A stretch of DNA of 64,000 bases from Alkalibacterium olivapovliticus (GCF_003003275.1 NZ_PVTO01000011.1:1-64000); one strand, 5' to 3'. Positions 1 to 9,502 are shown, numbered from the stretch's first letter. Notes: generated by a model not told the origin, from the letters alone. Numbers and translations are program-made.

Positions 1-374
1 AACAAACAAGAGAATCGTAAGAAGGTTCATTTAGTTAAAATCTACTTCGAGAACGCACTATTTTGTAGAAAAATTCCCAATTTTTCCAAGAACGATTAAT
101 TTATTCAAGAAACCAGCTTAAATTATAGAGGTATGAATTATTCAGGAGATTTCAGGTGTAAAAAAATATAGAAAACCAACTAAACAAGATAACTAAGTCA
201 AAAAGCAGTTAAACTTCTTAAGGACTGTTCTATTCGTTAGAAGTTTTAAAAACTGGTGCATACTTGCTTAGATTAAGCTAATCTAAGCAAAAAAACATTT
301 CATTTTTTATCATTTGAGTATGATATAGCAAAAAGACTATAATGGAATGAGAACATACATCAGGGGGTAATCAT
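1..374. other. Non-coding leader region, AT-rich
   Basis: I see no convincing gene in this stretch. It carries a 27-base perfect palindrome at 266-292, a possible -10 box TATGAT at 319-324, and the ribosome binding site CAGGGGG at about 361-367 of the following gene. The first 250 bases show nothing I can name. Confidence 0.5.
266..292. repeat. 27-base perfect palindrome, putative operator
   Basis: Two 12-base arms (TTGCTTAGATTA and its exact complement) flank the spacer AGC. The element lies about 30 bases before a TATGAT box and 80 bases before the DUF7916 start. It is followed by A residues on the plus strand, so it is not a plus-strand terminator. A regulator binding site is the simplest reading; the regulator is not identified. 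Confidence 0.5.
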
Positions 375-1268
375 ATGGTCAAACGACTGTTAAACTGCTA
401 CGCAAGTGATTTTGAGAAAATGTCAAAGGAAGATTTGAAACAATCAATTAAAGCAAGTGAAGGCAGAACGATTTTATCGGAGAACGTAGTCAGTGTCTCA
501 GCTTCACCTGGTCTGACGAATTCAGAAATTGCACGAGCATTTGGAGCAGATCTAATTTTGTTAAATGGATTGGATTTGATGCATCCAGAGATAAGTGGGA
601 TTGAAAATCAGTCACAGCCTATTAGCTATCTTAAAAAACTAATCGGCAGGCCTGTAGGTGTGAATCTGGAACCAGTGGATGAGTCTGCAGCAATGGCTGA
701 GGATAAACTTGAAATTTCAAAAGGGAGGCAAGCTTTTCAGGAAACATTTGAGAAAGCTAATGAACTGGGATTCGATTTTATTTGTCTGACTGGAAACCCC
801 GGCACAGGTGTCAGCAACACTGAAATTAATAAAGCATTAAAAGTAGCCAAAGAAACATTCAAGGGTCTGATCATCGCGGGGAAAATGCATGGGGCAGGAG
901 TAAGTGAGTCCGTTGTTGACCTGAAAGCTATTGAAGAGTTTATCTCTAATGGAGCTGACATCATTTTACTTCCGGCAGTTGGAACCGTTCCAGGAGTTAC
1001 ATCAGATATGATTATAAAAGCTGTACAGTTAGCTAAAGCTAACAATGTGCTGACACTTTCTGCAATTGGGACTAGTCAGGAAACTTCGGATCCATCTACG
1101 ATAAGAGACATTGCACTTATGAATAAAATCGCAGGTGTTGACATTCAACATATTGGAGATGCAGGATATGGAGGCATTGCTCCATATCAGAATATTATTG
1201 AAATGTCCAAAACCATTCGTGGTGAAAGACACACACTTGCACGTATAGCTGGGTCTAATGAAAGGTAA
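375..1268 (+). CDS. DUF7916 family TIM-barrel protein (copy 1)
   Basis: This 297-residue cytosolic protein has alternating beta-strand and helix blocks ending in Gly-rich loops: SASPGLTN near residue 42, GRPVGVNLEP near 91, LTGNPGTGVS near 138, AGKMHGAGVS, LPAVGTVPG and HIGDAGYGGIAPYQN near the C-terminus. That pattern fits a TIM barrel. As I recall, such proteins are filed under DUF7916 and were formerly labelled haloacid dehalogenase-like or PEP-mutase-like; I see no haloacid dehalogenase DxD motif. A second copy of identical length lies at 44453-45346, next to galactoside genes. The catalysed reaction is unknown to me. The ATG is preceded by CAGGGGG at eight bases. No terminator is obvious after the gene. 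Confidence 0.7.
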   Translation: MVKRLLNCYASDFEKMSKEDLKQSIKASEGRTILSENVVSVSASPGLTNSEIARAFGADLILLNGLDLMHPEISGIENQSQPISYLKKLIGRPVGVNLEPVDESAAMAEDKLEISKGRQAFQETFEKANELGFDFICLTGNPGTGVSNTEINKALKVAKETFKGLIIAGKMHGAGVSESVVDLKAIEEFISNGADIILLPAVGTVPGVTSDMIIKAVQLAKANNVLTLSAIGTSQETSDPSTIRDIALMNKIAGVDIQHIGDAGYGGIAPYQNIIEMSKTIRGERHTLARIAGSNER

Positions 1269-1588
1269 AAGATGAAGCCAGTAAAATAAAAAAATGCTTT
1301 TTCAATGATGGTTTATCCAAAGAAGATTTTACCAAATCAGATTGAAAAGCTAATAAATGTTTTACTTAGCTGTAAGTTTTAAATTCTCTGATTAGGAAGG
1401 AAAGAGCGCAAGTAGGGACACAAACTTTCTTGCAATCTCTTCTATAAAATTATTATTAAATGCTATGGAACTTTTTCTATTATCTAGATCAAAAAAAGAG
1501 TATAGTAGTATGCATACCGTCAATAGTAGTAAATATAGTTGGCTAGAATTACATTGACAAATAAGTTTTTAGAATTAGGGGTTTAGAA
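1269..1588. other. Intergenic region with a promoter near its end
   Basis: This AT-rich spacer has no gene I can support. It holds a promoter at 1478-1506 whose layout is repeated before the paralogous gene at 5242. No clear terminator for the upstream DUF7916 gene is visible. Confidence 0.5.
1478..1506 (+). promoter_or_regulatory. Promoter of metallophosphoesterase copy 1
   Basis: A -10 box TATAGT at 1501-1506 lies 17 bases after TATTAT at 1478-1483. The same TATTAT-N17-TATAGT arrangement, followed by AGTA, is found at 5165-5193 before the paralogue. That conservation supports it more than the -35 match does. Confidence 0.6.
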
Positions 1589-2443
1589 TTGAAGAAGTCG
1601 AAAAAAAAGGTTTTATTTATTATTCTATTTCTAATAGTGATTATTGCAGGTTATTTATATTGGCAGAATAACTCTATTGAGGTCTCTTACTACAACTTTT
1701 CAGATACATCTATTCCAGCAGAATTTGATGATTATAAAATTGTTCAAGTTTCCGATCTTCATAATAAGGACTTTAAAAATCAGTTAACAGAAAAGGCAGA
1801 GAATGAAAGGCCTGATATAATAGTTGTTACCGGAGATGTGATTGATCGCAATCGAACGGATATCCCAATAGCAGTAGAAGCACTCGAAGATTTAATTGAA
1901 ATCGCACCCGTCTATTTTGTAACAGGAAATCACGAAGTAGCATCTGGTGTGTATGATGATTTGAAAATTGAGATGGATCGAATTGGTGTAATCAATCTGG
2001 ATAATGCTCATGACACTATTAGGATTAATGAGGCAGAACTTGGATTGATTGGAATAGAAGATCCGCTTCTATTACTGTTAGAAGACGTTGAGGCAGCCGG
2101 TTCTGCGGATGTTCTTTTACATCAAAATATCGAACAACTCTACGAAGACGTCGATACGGATTATACTATGTTAATGTCTCATCGCGCAGAACTCATGGAT
2201 ATTTATTCTGAGACACCTGTAGATTTGGTACTAACCGGTCATGCACACGGGGGGCAGATCCGATTGCCATTAATAGAAGGGGTGTTTTCTCCTTCTCAAG
2301 GATTTTTCCCACAATATACTAATGGTGTATATGAGCAGAGAGAGACTCATATGGTTGTCAGCCGTGGGTTAGGGAATAGTATATTTCCTTTTAGAATTAA
2401 CAACCGTCCGGAGTTAGTTGTCATTATACTTGAATCAGAATAG
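1589..2443 (+). CDS. Membrane-anchored metallophosphoesterase (copy 1)
   Basis: This is a 284-residue calcineurin-type phosphoesterase of the YkuE/YaeI group. Residues 1-25 form a lysine-rich start and one hydrophobic segment that should anchor it outside the membrane. The metal-binding signature motifs are all present in order: SDLHNKDF (near 56), GDVIDR (near 83), GNHE (near 114), a His in LMSHRAEL, and GHAHGGQI (near 217). The family hydrolyses phosphoester bonds, and some members act on lipid substrates; the substrate here is not known. The start is TTG at 1589 with AGGGG seven to eight bases upstream. The protein at 5242-6096 aligns over its full length without gaps and is well over half identical, so these are recent paralogues. 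Confidence 0.88.
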   Translation: MKKSKKKVLFIILFLIVIIAGYLYWQNNSIEVSYYNFSDTSIPAEFDDYKIVQVSDLHNKDFKNQLTEKAENERPDIIVVTGDVIDRNRTDIPIAVEALEDLIEIAPVYFVTGNHEVASGVYDDLKIEMDRIGVINLDNAHDTIRINEAELGLIGIEDPLLLLLEDVEAAGSADVLLHQNIEQLYEDVDTDYTMLMSHRAELMDIYSETPVDLVLTGHAHGGQIRLPLIEGVFSPSQGFFPQYTNGVYEQRETHMVVSRGLGNSIFPFRINNRPELVVIILESE

Positions 2444-2456
2444 CACTGTATTATTT

Positions 2457-4833
2457 ATGAAAGTTCAATATATTATAAATTTGTATATAAAGGATACTGC
2501 CAGTCATAATACTAATAAAAATTTAAAATTTTTTAAAGTTAGAGCCACTATTACTTATGGAACGAAAAATGTCATTACAGCGACAGTCCATGTTTTATGA
2601 TAATGAATCAAACTCTTTCATAGGGGAATGGAAAATTTCCCGCAGTGACTTAAGTGGGGAATGGATACCGGAATACATTGAACATTGGTCAAGCCAGAGT
2701 TGGTTTTATCATCAATTTGTTACAGATATAGTGATGGATTCACATATGGTGAATGTTACAGCTGATAGTACTGAAATAGAACAACCTGATATCAAATTGA
2801 ATAATATTAGAGCAGAAAAAAATGAAGCCCCTATTAATTCTTCTAATACTATTTTTATGGATATTGAAAGTGCTGTTTCAATTGACTATTTTCTATTAAC
2901 GTTATATGGAACGCATGTAGATCATCCTGTAACTTATAATCACGAAACGGGAGAGTTCCAAGCAGTTATTCACTTGCATGAAACGTATACTGATACTATA
3001 GAGTTTAGTCAACTGACGGCTGTTATAGGTAATGACTATTATATTATTGATACAAAAGATGTTGATTTAAGCAATGTCAGTATTAAGCTTTTAGATGCTG
3101 AAGATACGTCAGATGATGAAGATGGTTCAGAAGAATATATCGCTCCAGTAATGGATACAGACTCTTTAACTATTCTTGACTCAATTGTAAAAGCCGGAGA
3201 GCCTGTAACAATAACTGTTCCGATCAGTGAGTATCATAAGGTTTCTAATGCAAGTATCATGTATGTAACACCACTATCGAACGGATACGTTTCTGTCGAC
3301 TTTATTTATAATACAGATACAGAATTATTTGAAGCAGTCATAGAAACAAATGAAACGTTAGAAAGTGGATTGTGGAGAGTTGAGAGTATATCTATGTGGG
3401 ATACTGATTATAACTACTCAGGTATTGATCCTTGGGATGGGGATAGTTATGATATTTTGAAGAAGCTCAGTTTTATTTTAGAGGGTGGAGTTAAATCTGG
3501 ATACAGACCTTCTCTAGAGTTGGCAGCGATTGATATTGAAGGGTCTAATTATACCCCTGGTGAAACTGTATCGATTAGTGTAGAGACTACTGAAAGCACA
3601 TATGAGTTCATTACACTTTATTATCGCTTACCAGTCAGCGGTATCTTAATGCCAGTGAACCTTATGTATAATCAAAACTCAGGTAATTATGAAGGACAGG
3701 TAGCTATTTCTGAGAATTCAGAGTCAGGTAGATGGTTAATAGAAAAAGTAGGGGCAGATGGTAATGAAGACAGTTTCAAATCAGATATTCGACTATTAGC
3801 TGATGGTGGTTTTAGAGTACTAAATACCAGTGTAACTTATCAGATGCCTACCGTCAATCAAGAGAGCTATACAGCTTCTTTTGATGAGAAAACAGGTAGC
3901 TTGAGAATTGAAACTGAAGCTACAGATTCTAATTTGGTTAGAACAATGTATGCAACTTATGCTGATCTTAATAATGATGAAATTTATGTTATCCAGTTAG
4001 AAAAAAATGGAAACTCTTCTACTTATGTCGGTCAGATTGATTTACCACATGAAGTTGATATCAATTCGTTGATGATGACGAGTATTGAAATAATAGGGTA
4101 CGAAGGATATGTTATGCGAAGAGTAGTCAGTGATTTTGTTAATCCCTTTGGAGGAGTCGATACTGCCTTTGCAAGTGTTAGCCTAATCGTTAATGAAGAA
4201 GACGAGGTAGTTGAGGACGGTGAAGATGTAGAAGATTCTGAAGTGATTGATGAGACAGATGATTCTGAAGAATCTAATGATACATCTGAGCCAGTAGATT
4301 CTGAAAATGGAATTCCTGCGGAGGAAGAGACTGATGAATCAGTAGAAACAGATACACCGATTGACGAAGGTGTAGAGGATGTCGATGAACTTGAGAATTC
4401 TGAAGAAGAATCAGATTCTTCCGTTGAGACAGACAATGAAGAAGGTACCATTGAAAATGAAACACCTGGAAATGATGGCAACTCTGACACTATTGTTACT
4501 GATGAAAATAATAGTGAGAATAATAATGAAACCACACAGCCATCAATTGAAAATAATCAAGATACATCAGTTGAAGAAGAAACTACTGATGAGTCAGCAG
4601 CTGAAGAAGGTATGACTGATTCTGGAAATGACGAAGAGAATCAATCGACTGATAAAAGTTCGGTAGACGCTTCTGTAGATACTCCATTGCCCGCTAATAC
4701 AGATGCTGAAAAGGTCGCATCCAGTGGAATGACTTTACCTAGCACTGCAACTGCAACATGGAGTATCGGATTAATGGGTCTTTTATCCGCTGCAGCAGGT
4801 ACTGTATTAAAGGTTTCAAAGAAAAAACAATAG
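2457..4833 (+). pseudogene. 5'-truncated, frameshifted cell-surface protein with LPSTA sorting signal
   Basis: The intact frame from about 2557 to 4833 encodes several Ig-like beta-sandwich repeats with a recurring pattern (YN..TG.FE.....N...SG.W.VE), then an Asp/Glu/Ser/Thr-rich stalk (about residues 545-720), then TLPSTATATWS, a hydrophobic stretch and KVSKKKQ. That end is a sortase-type sorting signal with LPSTA in place of LPxTG. The frame starts inside a repeat, without a signal peptide or ribosome binding site. The missing half of that repeat is readable in another frame from about 2457 (ATITYGTKNVITATVHV). Removing one T from the TTTT run at 2593-2596 joins both halves as VHV-YDNESNSF. 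So the gene has a frameshift and has also lost its signal peptide and upstream part. It may be a silent relic or a sequencing error on top of a truncation. Confidence 0.75.
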
Positions 4834-4864
4834 ATTAGTAAAAACGATAAACTACAATTTGCTG

Positions 4865-4905
4865 AAAAGACACAGACGAGCTTTACGCTTATCTGTGTCT
4901 TTTTC
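4865..4905 (+). terminator. Intrinsic terminator
   Basis: A 12-base stem (AAAAGACACAGA with TCTGTGTCTTTT) is followed by a T run. It lies 31 bases after the surface-protein stop codon. Confidence 0.85.
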
Positions 4906-5164
4906 ACTTCATCAATGTAAGACGCCATGTCAAATGATGTTCTACCCAAAAATAGAGTATAATAAACCTAATAATACTACGGTCTGTTCAGTATAAATGA
5001 TATATAAAATTAGGAACTGTAAAACTGTAGATTAGAACGAATTAATACAATTATGAATTTAAACTGAGCGCTGTACTTAATAAAGTATCTTTTCAGCAAA
5101 TTCATCACCTTTACAATAGTGGTTCATGACGTATATTCTTAGTAAAACTAGGTGGGTAAAAGTC

Positions 5165-5193
5165 TATTATTTTTGTCGAAAATACAGTATAGT
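5165..5193 (+). promoter_or_regulatory. Promoter of metallophosphoesterase copy 2
   Basis: TATTAT at 5165-5170 and TATAGT at 5188-5193 are 17 bases apart, matching the layout before copy 1 at 1478-1506. Confidence 0.6.
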
Positions 5194-5241
5194 AGTAATA
5201 TGAAATGAACAATATATCAAACTACTTAGGAGCTACAACTA

Positions 5242-6096
5242 GTGACAAGAAAACGTATCATATATTTAACTGCAGTTTTTCTGCTTATGATCACAACAGC
5301 AGGCTACCTCGTCTGGCAGAATAATGCAATCCAAGTATCTTATTTTGACTATTCAGATTCAACTCTTCCTTCCACGTTTGACGGGTTCAAAGTTGTTCAG
5401 GTATCGGACCTTCATAATAAAGATTTTGGAAACCAGCTGATAGATAAAGTCTATGACGAAAATCCTGACATTATAGTCGTGACTGGAGATGTCATTGACA
5501 GGACACGTACTGATGTACCAATAGCAGTAAATGCGATGGAAGAAATGGTTGAAATAGCACCTGTTTATTTTGTATCAGGGAATCATGAAGTGACATCTGA
5601 AGAATTTGATTTTCTGCAGTTAGAAATGGAGAGAATCGGTGTAATAAACCTCGATAATTCACATGAAGTTTTAGAAATTGATGGTAGTGAAATTGGACTG
5701 ATTGGAATGGAAGATCCTCTCCTATTGTTGTACGAGGACATCGAAAGAGTTGGATCTGCAGAACTCTTACTTCAGTCAAGACTCGAACAATTATTAGAGG
5801 AGTCAGGAACAGAATTCAATCTTTTATTATCTCACCGTGCCGAATTAATGGAAGTGTACGCGGATTCAGCTGTAAATATAGTTTTAACTGGTCACGCTCA
5901 CGGAGGGCAAATTCGAATTCCTTTTATTAATGGCATTTATGCTCCTTCTCAAGGGTTCCTTCCAGAGTATACTAGTGGGATGTACGAGCAGGGGGGAACA
6001 TCAATGATTGTAAGTAGAGGACTAGGAAACAGTGTCTTCCCTTTGAGAATCAATAACCGTCCGGAACTTGTTGTTTTGACTTTAGAAGCTAGCTAA
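5242..6096 (+). CDS. Membrane-anchored metallophosphoesterase (copy 2)
   Basis: A 284-residue paralogue of the protein at 1589-2443, colinear without gaps. An N-terminal hydrophobic segment (about 5-25) precedes the metallophosphoesterase core: SDLHNKDF, GDVIDR, GNHE, LLSHRAEL and GHAHGGQI all keep their metal ligands. It should be an extracytoplasmic phosphoesterase tethered to the membrane; the substrate cannot be told from sequence. The start is GTG at 5242 with TAGGAG eight bases upstream. A strong terminator follows, so it is a single-gene unit. Together with copy 1 it brackets the broken surface protein gene, which suggests that a duplication or recombination shaped this locus. Confidence 0.88.
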   Translation: MTRKRIIYLTAVFLLMITTAGYLVWQNNAIQVSYFDYSDSTLPSTFDGFKVVQVSDLHNKDFGNQLIDKVYDENPDIIVVTGDVIDRTRTDVPIAVNAMEEMVEIAPVYFVSGNHEVTSEEFDFLQLEMERIGVINLDNSHEVLEIDGSEIGLIGMEDPLLLLYEDIERVGSAELLLQSRLEQLLEESGTEFNLLLSHRAELMEVYADSAVNIVLTGHAHGGQIRIPFINGIYAPSQGFLPEYTSGMYEQGGTSMIVSRGLGNSVFPLRINNRPELVVLTLEAS

Positions 6097-6484
6097 TGAG
6101 TAAGTCTCAAAATAGCAATAGAGTAAAAAGTATTAAGGCATAATTGCCTTGATACTTTTTTTTGCAGTAAAGAGAAGAGGGGATGTGAATCGGAAAAAGG
6201 TAATGTTTTAAAGCACTATAATATAATGTCGATTTTAAATGTACGGGTTTTTTAACCATTTTAGTTGTGAAGTTTCTTAATTTGTTGTAGGCTGAATCAC
6301 TTCAAAGGTTGCACTTAGGTCCTTATAGTAATATAGTTAATTCCAATAAGAGTAGGCATTATTAAATCTTTTTAAGTAAATTTGTCAACAGAAATACTAT
6401 TACTCCATTTATATGATGAATAAAAGCTGAAAGTCAACGGAACATTACCGGGTGCGTTGAAATACTAAAAAGGAGAGGGACAGT
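6097..6484. other. Intergenic region, 388 bases
   Basis: It holds a terminator at 6125-6163 and the ribosome binding site of the next gene (AAGGAGAGG near 6471). No clear promoter or gene is seen in between. Confidence 0.5.
6125..6163 (+). terminator. Intrinsic terminator
   Basis: A 16-base stem with a single mismatched or G-T pair (AAAAAGTATTAAGGCA with TGCCTTGATACTTTTT) and a TAAT loop ends in eight T residues. Confidence 0.9.
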
Positions 6485-7477
6485 ATGAAAATTAGCGTAA
6501 TACTTCCAATCTATAATGTGGCGGCATTTTTGCCTAAAAGTATTGATAGTCTGGTGAACCAGAACTACGACGATTATGAAATTATACTCGTAAATGATGG
6601 GTCAACGGATAGAAGTCGGGAAATATGTGAACGGTATCAAAAAAAATATGATAAAATCATTTTGGTTAATCAGGAGAATCAGGGTTCTGGAATTGCTAGA
6701 AATACTGGGTTGCAATTAGCGTCAGGAGAATACATATTTTTCTGCGATCCAGATGATTATATAACGGGAGAATTTTTTCAAAAAGTAGAGGATGTTACGG
6801 CCGATTATCCTGATTTGGTAGTATTTGGTTACTGGGATGAATTTACGAACAAAAAGAGAGTGGAGAAAGCATCCCTAACTTTTGACAAAGAAAAGAAAAT
6901 GAATCAGAAGGAATTTAGAAAAGCCTTTAGTGAATTGTTTAAGATGAAAGTGATGTATACTTTGTGGAATAAAGTATATAAAAAAACGTTTCTTGAAGAC
7001 TACAACATTTCTTTTGGAAACGCACCAATGGGACAAGACACACGGTTTAATCTGGATGTGTATAAAACAGTACAAGACGTTAAAATCGTACCGGATCAAT
7101 TTTATCATTATGTACTTGAAAGACCAGGTTCTTCTACTCATAAATACAGAGATAACCTATTAATTCTTAAACTAGAAGAGCTGAAAAAATTGGAAGAATT
7201 ATTAGTAATTTTCGATAAAGAAGATAAAGATTTAATAAAAATGGTGAAAAGCGATATCTTAGTAAGTAGTTGTAACAATATAGTGAACAGTGAATTACCT
7301 TTAAAGAGTAAACAGGAGATAATAGTCAAACTACTGAGTCTAAAAGAGTTTGATAACATATATGACACTAATCATTACATGAATTCTGTAAATAAATTTT
7401 TCCTGAGTAGAAAGTATATCAGGCCTTACATTATTTTTAAACAAGTGTATACTTATTCCCAGAATAGAAAAGGGTAA
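6485..7477 (+). CDS. GT2 family glycosyltransferase
   Basis: This 330-residue protein opens with the GT2 fold: SVILPIYN (4-11), NDGSTDRS (near 38), and the metal-binding DPD at residues 88-90 in FFCDPDDY. The family moves a sugar from a nucleotide sugar to a lipid or glycan acceptor in an inverting reaction at the cytoplasmic face of the membrane. The C-terminal 200 residues are the variable acceptor side. A good AAGGAGAGG site precedes the ATG. It is isolated from the main polysaccharide cluster at 8742 by a terminator and 1.2 kb. The donor and acceptor cannot be assigned. Confidence 0.85.
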   Translation: MKISVILPIYNVAAFLPKSIDSLVNQNYDDYEIILVNDGSTDRSREICERYQKKYDKIILVNQENQGSGIARNTGLQLASGEYIFFCDPDDYITGEFFQKVEDVTADYPDLVVFGYWDEFTNKKRVEKASLTFDKEKKMNQKEFRKAFSELFKMKVMYTLWNKVYKKTFLEDYNISFGNAPMGQDTRFNLDVYKTVQDVKIVPDQFYHYVLERPGSSTHKYRDNLLILKLEELKKLEELLVIFDKEDKDLIKMVKSDILVSSCNNIVNSELPLKSKQEIIVKLLSLKEFDNIYDTNHYMNSVNKFFLSRKYIRPYIIFKQVYTYSQNRKG

Positions 7478-7790
7478 TCTTTTTCGGATTATCTGCTATC
7501 CTGAATTTAAGCAGATTGCTGAATAGAAATAAAAAAACCAGAAGAAGAAAGACACCATAAGATTTATATACTCTTATGGTGTCTTTTCATTATAGGATTA
7601 GCAATGATAGTGGTCACATTTATTTATATATTCACTTGTCACAAATTGTATAAAATCTATCGCAATGCTGCTTCTAAATGTGTGGTATAAATAAAAGGAT
7701 CAGGAGCAGTTTAAGGAAAGTTAGTCGTTGAAGTTTTCAAACGTTTTTCATTGCGACCCGGCTCACATTACTTATTAAGGAGGGGCTAGA
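7478..7790. other. Intergenic region before the small membrane peptide
   Basis: It contains the terminator at 7548-7587. A catabolite-site-like stretch centred on AAACGTTT lies at about 7737-7750, shortly before the strong Shine-Dalgarno of the 30-residue peptide gene. No other gene is seen. Confidence 0.45.
7548..7587 (+). terminator. Intrinsic terminator
   Basis: A 13-base perfect stem (AAAGACACCATAA with TTATGGTGTCTTT) is followed by TTTTCATT. It closes the GT2 gene that ends at 7477. Confidence 0.85.
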
Positions 7791-7883
7791 ATGCCCATTG
7801 TCATTATCTGGTTTTTTCTCAATATAATTATTCTTATATTCAATCATGGTGCTCAAGAAGACCGAAAATCAGGAAATAAATAA
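7791..7883 (+). CDS. Small single-pass membrane peptide, 30 residues
   Basis: The reading frame begins MPIVIIWFFLNIII, continues with a few more hydrophobic residues and ends in a charged tail HGAQEDRKSGNK. One strongly hydrophobic segment of about 17 residues is followed by a polar C-terminus. The Shine-Dalgarno AAGGAGGGG at about 7777-7785 is among the best in the window and sits six bases before the ATG. That is the main reason to believe in it, because composition alone would not support so short a frame. The function is unknown. It stands alone between a terminator and the long leader of the polysaccharide cluster. Confidence 0.6.
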   Translation: MPIVIIWFFLNIIILIFNHGAQEDRKSGNK

Positions 7884-8741
7884 CCTGATCACTATAATAA
7901 AGAGTTTAATACAGAAGCTCCATTTTTTCATTGAGGGTTTTGCTTGCAATTGTTTAAATGAAAAGTATAATGAACTCTATTAATAAGATTGAGTGTTCTA
8001 AATATTTAATTGTGATTAATTTATTAGAATGTTCATACTTGACAATTTAAAAGTTTATGAGTAAACTCTTAATTATATTAACCTCACTATAAGAAATCAT
8101 CTTAGAACACCACATCCTACACTCTATTATATAGGCTAATTCTCAGATTAGTATATATACTTCTCTTAGTTGGATTCCCAACACAGTACACTTTTTCTTT
8201 TTTACACAATTATTTATAATAATTATAATCTATTTGTCATCAATTTTATTGTTTTTGTCTTACTTGTCGTACATCCCTCGTTTTTCTTTAATGGATAGTC
8301 CACCCTATATCCCAATATATTATCCTACCTAATTCATTGTATAGTCCTATATACAATCTTACCTTAATGTTTCTCATAACATCTCTATTAACACCCTTAA
8401 TCCTCAAAATTCATCTGAATTTATTTAGTATATCCTTCTAGCTGTATCCTCATTTTTTATCTTCCTTAACTTCTTTTCAAAAATCCTACAGATTTTCACT
8501 CTAACATTATTCTTTACACTAAAAGATAGTTGAACCGTTATATCAAATCAGTAAAGTCATACCTTATCTTATAATCTAGTATTTTACGGGGTGATGCTAT
8601 TTTACTATTCCAGTAATCCAGCATCTTTGTATTTAATGTTAAAATTTAAAGGATCTCGTTTAAACTTTTTGTATTTAGCTAATTTTATATTTAAAAATGT
8701 GATATAAGAAGATAGCTTTCCACAGTATAGGAGGAAATGAT
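7884..8741. other. 858-base non-coding leader of the polysaccharide cluster with a G-free tract
   Basis: I see no gene on either strand. The stretch 8100-8540 is strikingly poor in G and rich in C and T on the plus strand: by my count, 8281-8520 has 11 G and 57 C in 240 bases. Coding DNA around it shows no such bias. Such unstructured C-rich, G-poor RNA is the type bound by the termination factor Rho. TATAAT at 8570-8575 could be a -10 box, but no good -35 box stands before it. The ribosome binding site AGGAGG of the next gene is at about 8730. Confidence 0.5.
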
Positions 8742-9485
8742 ATGGATGAAGAAATCAGTTTATTAGAGTTTCTAAGTGTTTTAAGAAAGCGGCTTGGATT
8801 AATCGTAATAGGTACCTTAATGGGGATTCTTATTTTTACAGTTTATACCTTTTATATTGCGGTCCCTCAATATAGCTCAACGACTCAGTTACTGGTAAAT
8901 CGTTCTCAGGAAACTAATGTAATTCAAAGAGCGGATATTGAAACTAATGTTCAACTGATAAATACTTACAGAGACATGCTGAGAAGTCCAGCAATATTAG
9001 ATGGAGTGAGAGAAGAATTAAATTTATCCTATTCTAACCAGCAGTTGTTAAGTCAACTAAATATATCTAGTGAAAATAATTCTCAAGTCTTTTCCATTCA
9101 AATAATGGATCCTAACCCAACTAATGCAGCAATCATAGCTAATACAACGGCAAATGTCTTTCAGGATAAACTGAATGAAATTGCAAGTATGGACAATGTG
9201 ACAGTTTTTTCTGAAGCCAATGCAAGTTCACAGCCTGTAAGTCCTAATCATATTTTAAACGTGTTAATAGGTTTAATCATTGGTGGAGTTTTATCTACAG
9301 TTTCTGCACTTTTGATAGAGTTCGCGGATAAAACAGTAAGAGAAGAGTCATTTATTACAGATAAATTAGGATTGATAAATTTAGGCAGTGTATCAGAATT
9401 AGTACCAGAAAAAGTAGAAAAGGACACACAGAAGAACAAGCCAGAGAGACTTCCAGACTCTTTAAGTGCACGAACAAAAATTTGA
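8742..9485 (+). CDS. Polysaccharide chain-length regulator / tyrosine kinase adaptor (Wzz type)
   Basis: This 247-residue protein has the Wzz layout: a short cytoplasmic start (EEISLLEFLSVLRKR), membrane segment 1 at about 17-40, an extracellular loop, membrane segment 2 at about 168-192, and a basic C-terminal tail. In Firmicutes such proteins (CpsC, EpsA, YveK) activate the partner tyrosine kinase and set polymer length. The kinase gene follows 17 bases after the stop, as expected. This is the first gene of the polysaccharide cluster. No phosphatase of the CpsB/YwqE type is found beside it. AGGAGG precedes the ATG. Confidence 0.88.
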   Translation: MDEEISLLEFLSVLRKRLGLIVIGTLMGILIFTVYTFYIAVPQYSSTTQLLVNRSQETNVIQRADIETNVQLINTYRDMLRSPAILDGVREELNLSYSNQQLLSQLNISSENNSQVFSIQIMDPNPTNAAIIANTTANVFQDKLNEIASMDNVTVFSEANASSQPVSPNHILNVLIGLIIGGVLSTVSALLIEFADKTVREESFITDKLGLINLGSVSELVPEKVEKDTQKNKPERLPDSLSARTKI

Positions 9486-9502
9486 TAGGGGATGTAATCA
9501 TT

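Larger units (their letters stand above)
4834..5241. other. Intergenic region between surface-protein relic and paralogous phosphoesterase
   Basis: It contains a terminator at 4865-4905 and a promoter at 5165-5193. The 250 bases between them are AT-rich and show no gene I can support. Confidence 0.55.

Noticed and set aside
2572..2590. A true start codon for the surface protein at one of the ATG codons 2557, 2572 or 2590
   Set aside because: None has a ribosome binding site or signal peptide, and the homologous repeat continues upstream in another frame.
4032..4535. Serine-rich reading frame on the minus strand
   Set aside because: It is the mirror of the Asp/Glu-rich stalk of the surface protein; it has no ribosome binding site or homology.
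8100..8540. Decayed minus-strand gene as the cause of the G-poor tract
   Set aside because: Reading the minus strand gives frequent stops in every frame I tried and no recognisable motif. I cannot fully exclude an old relic.
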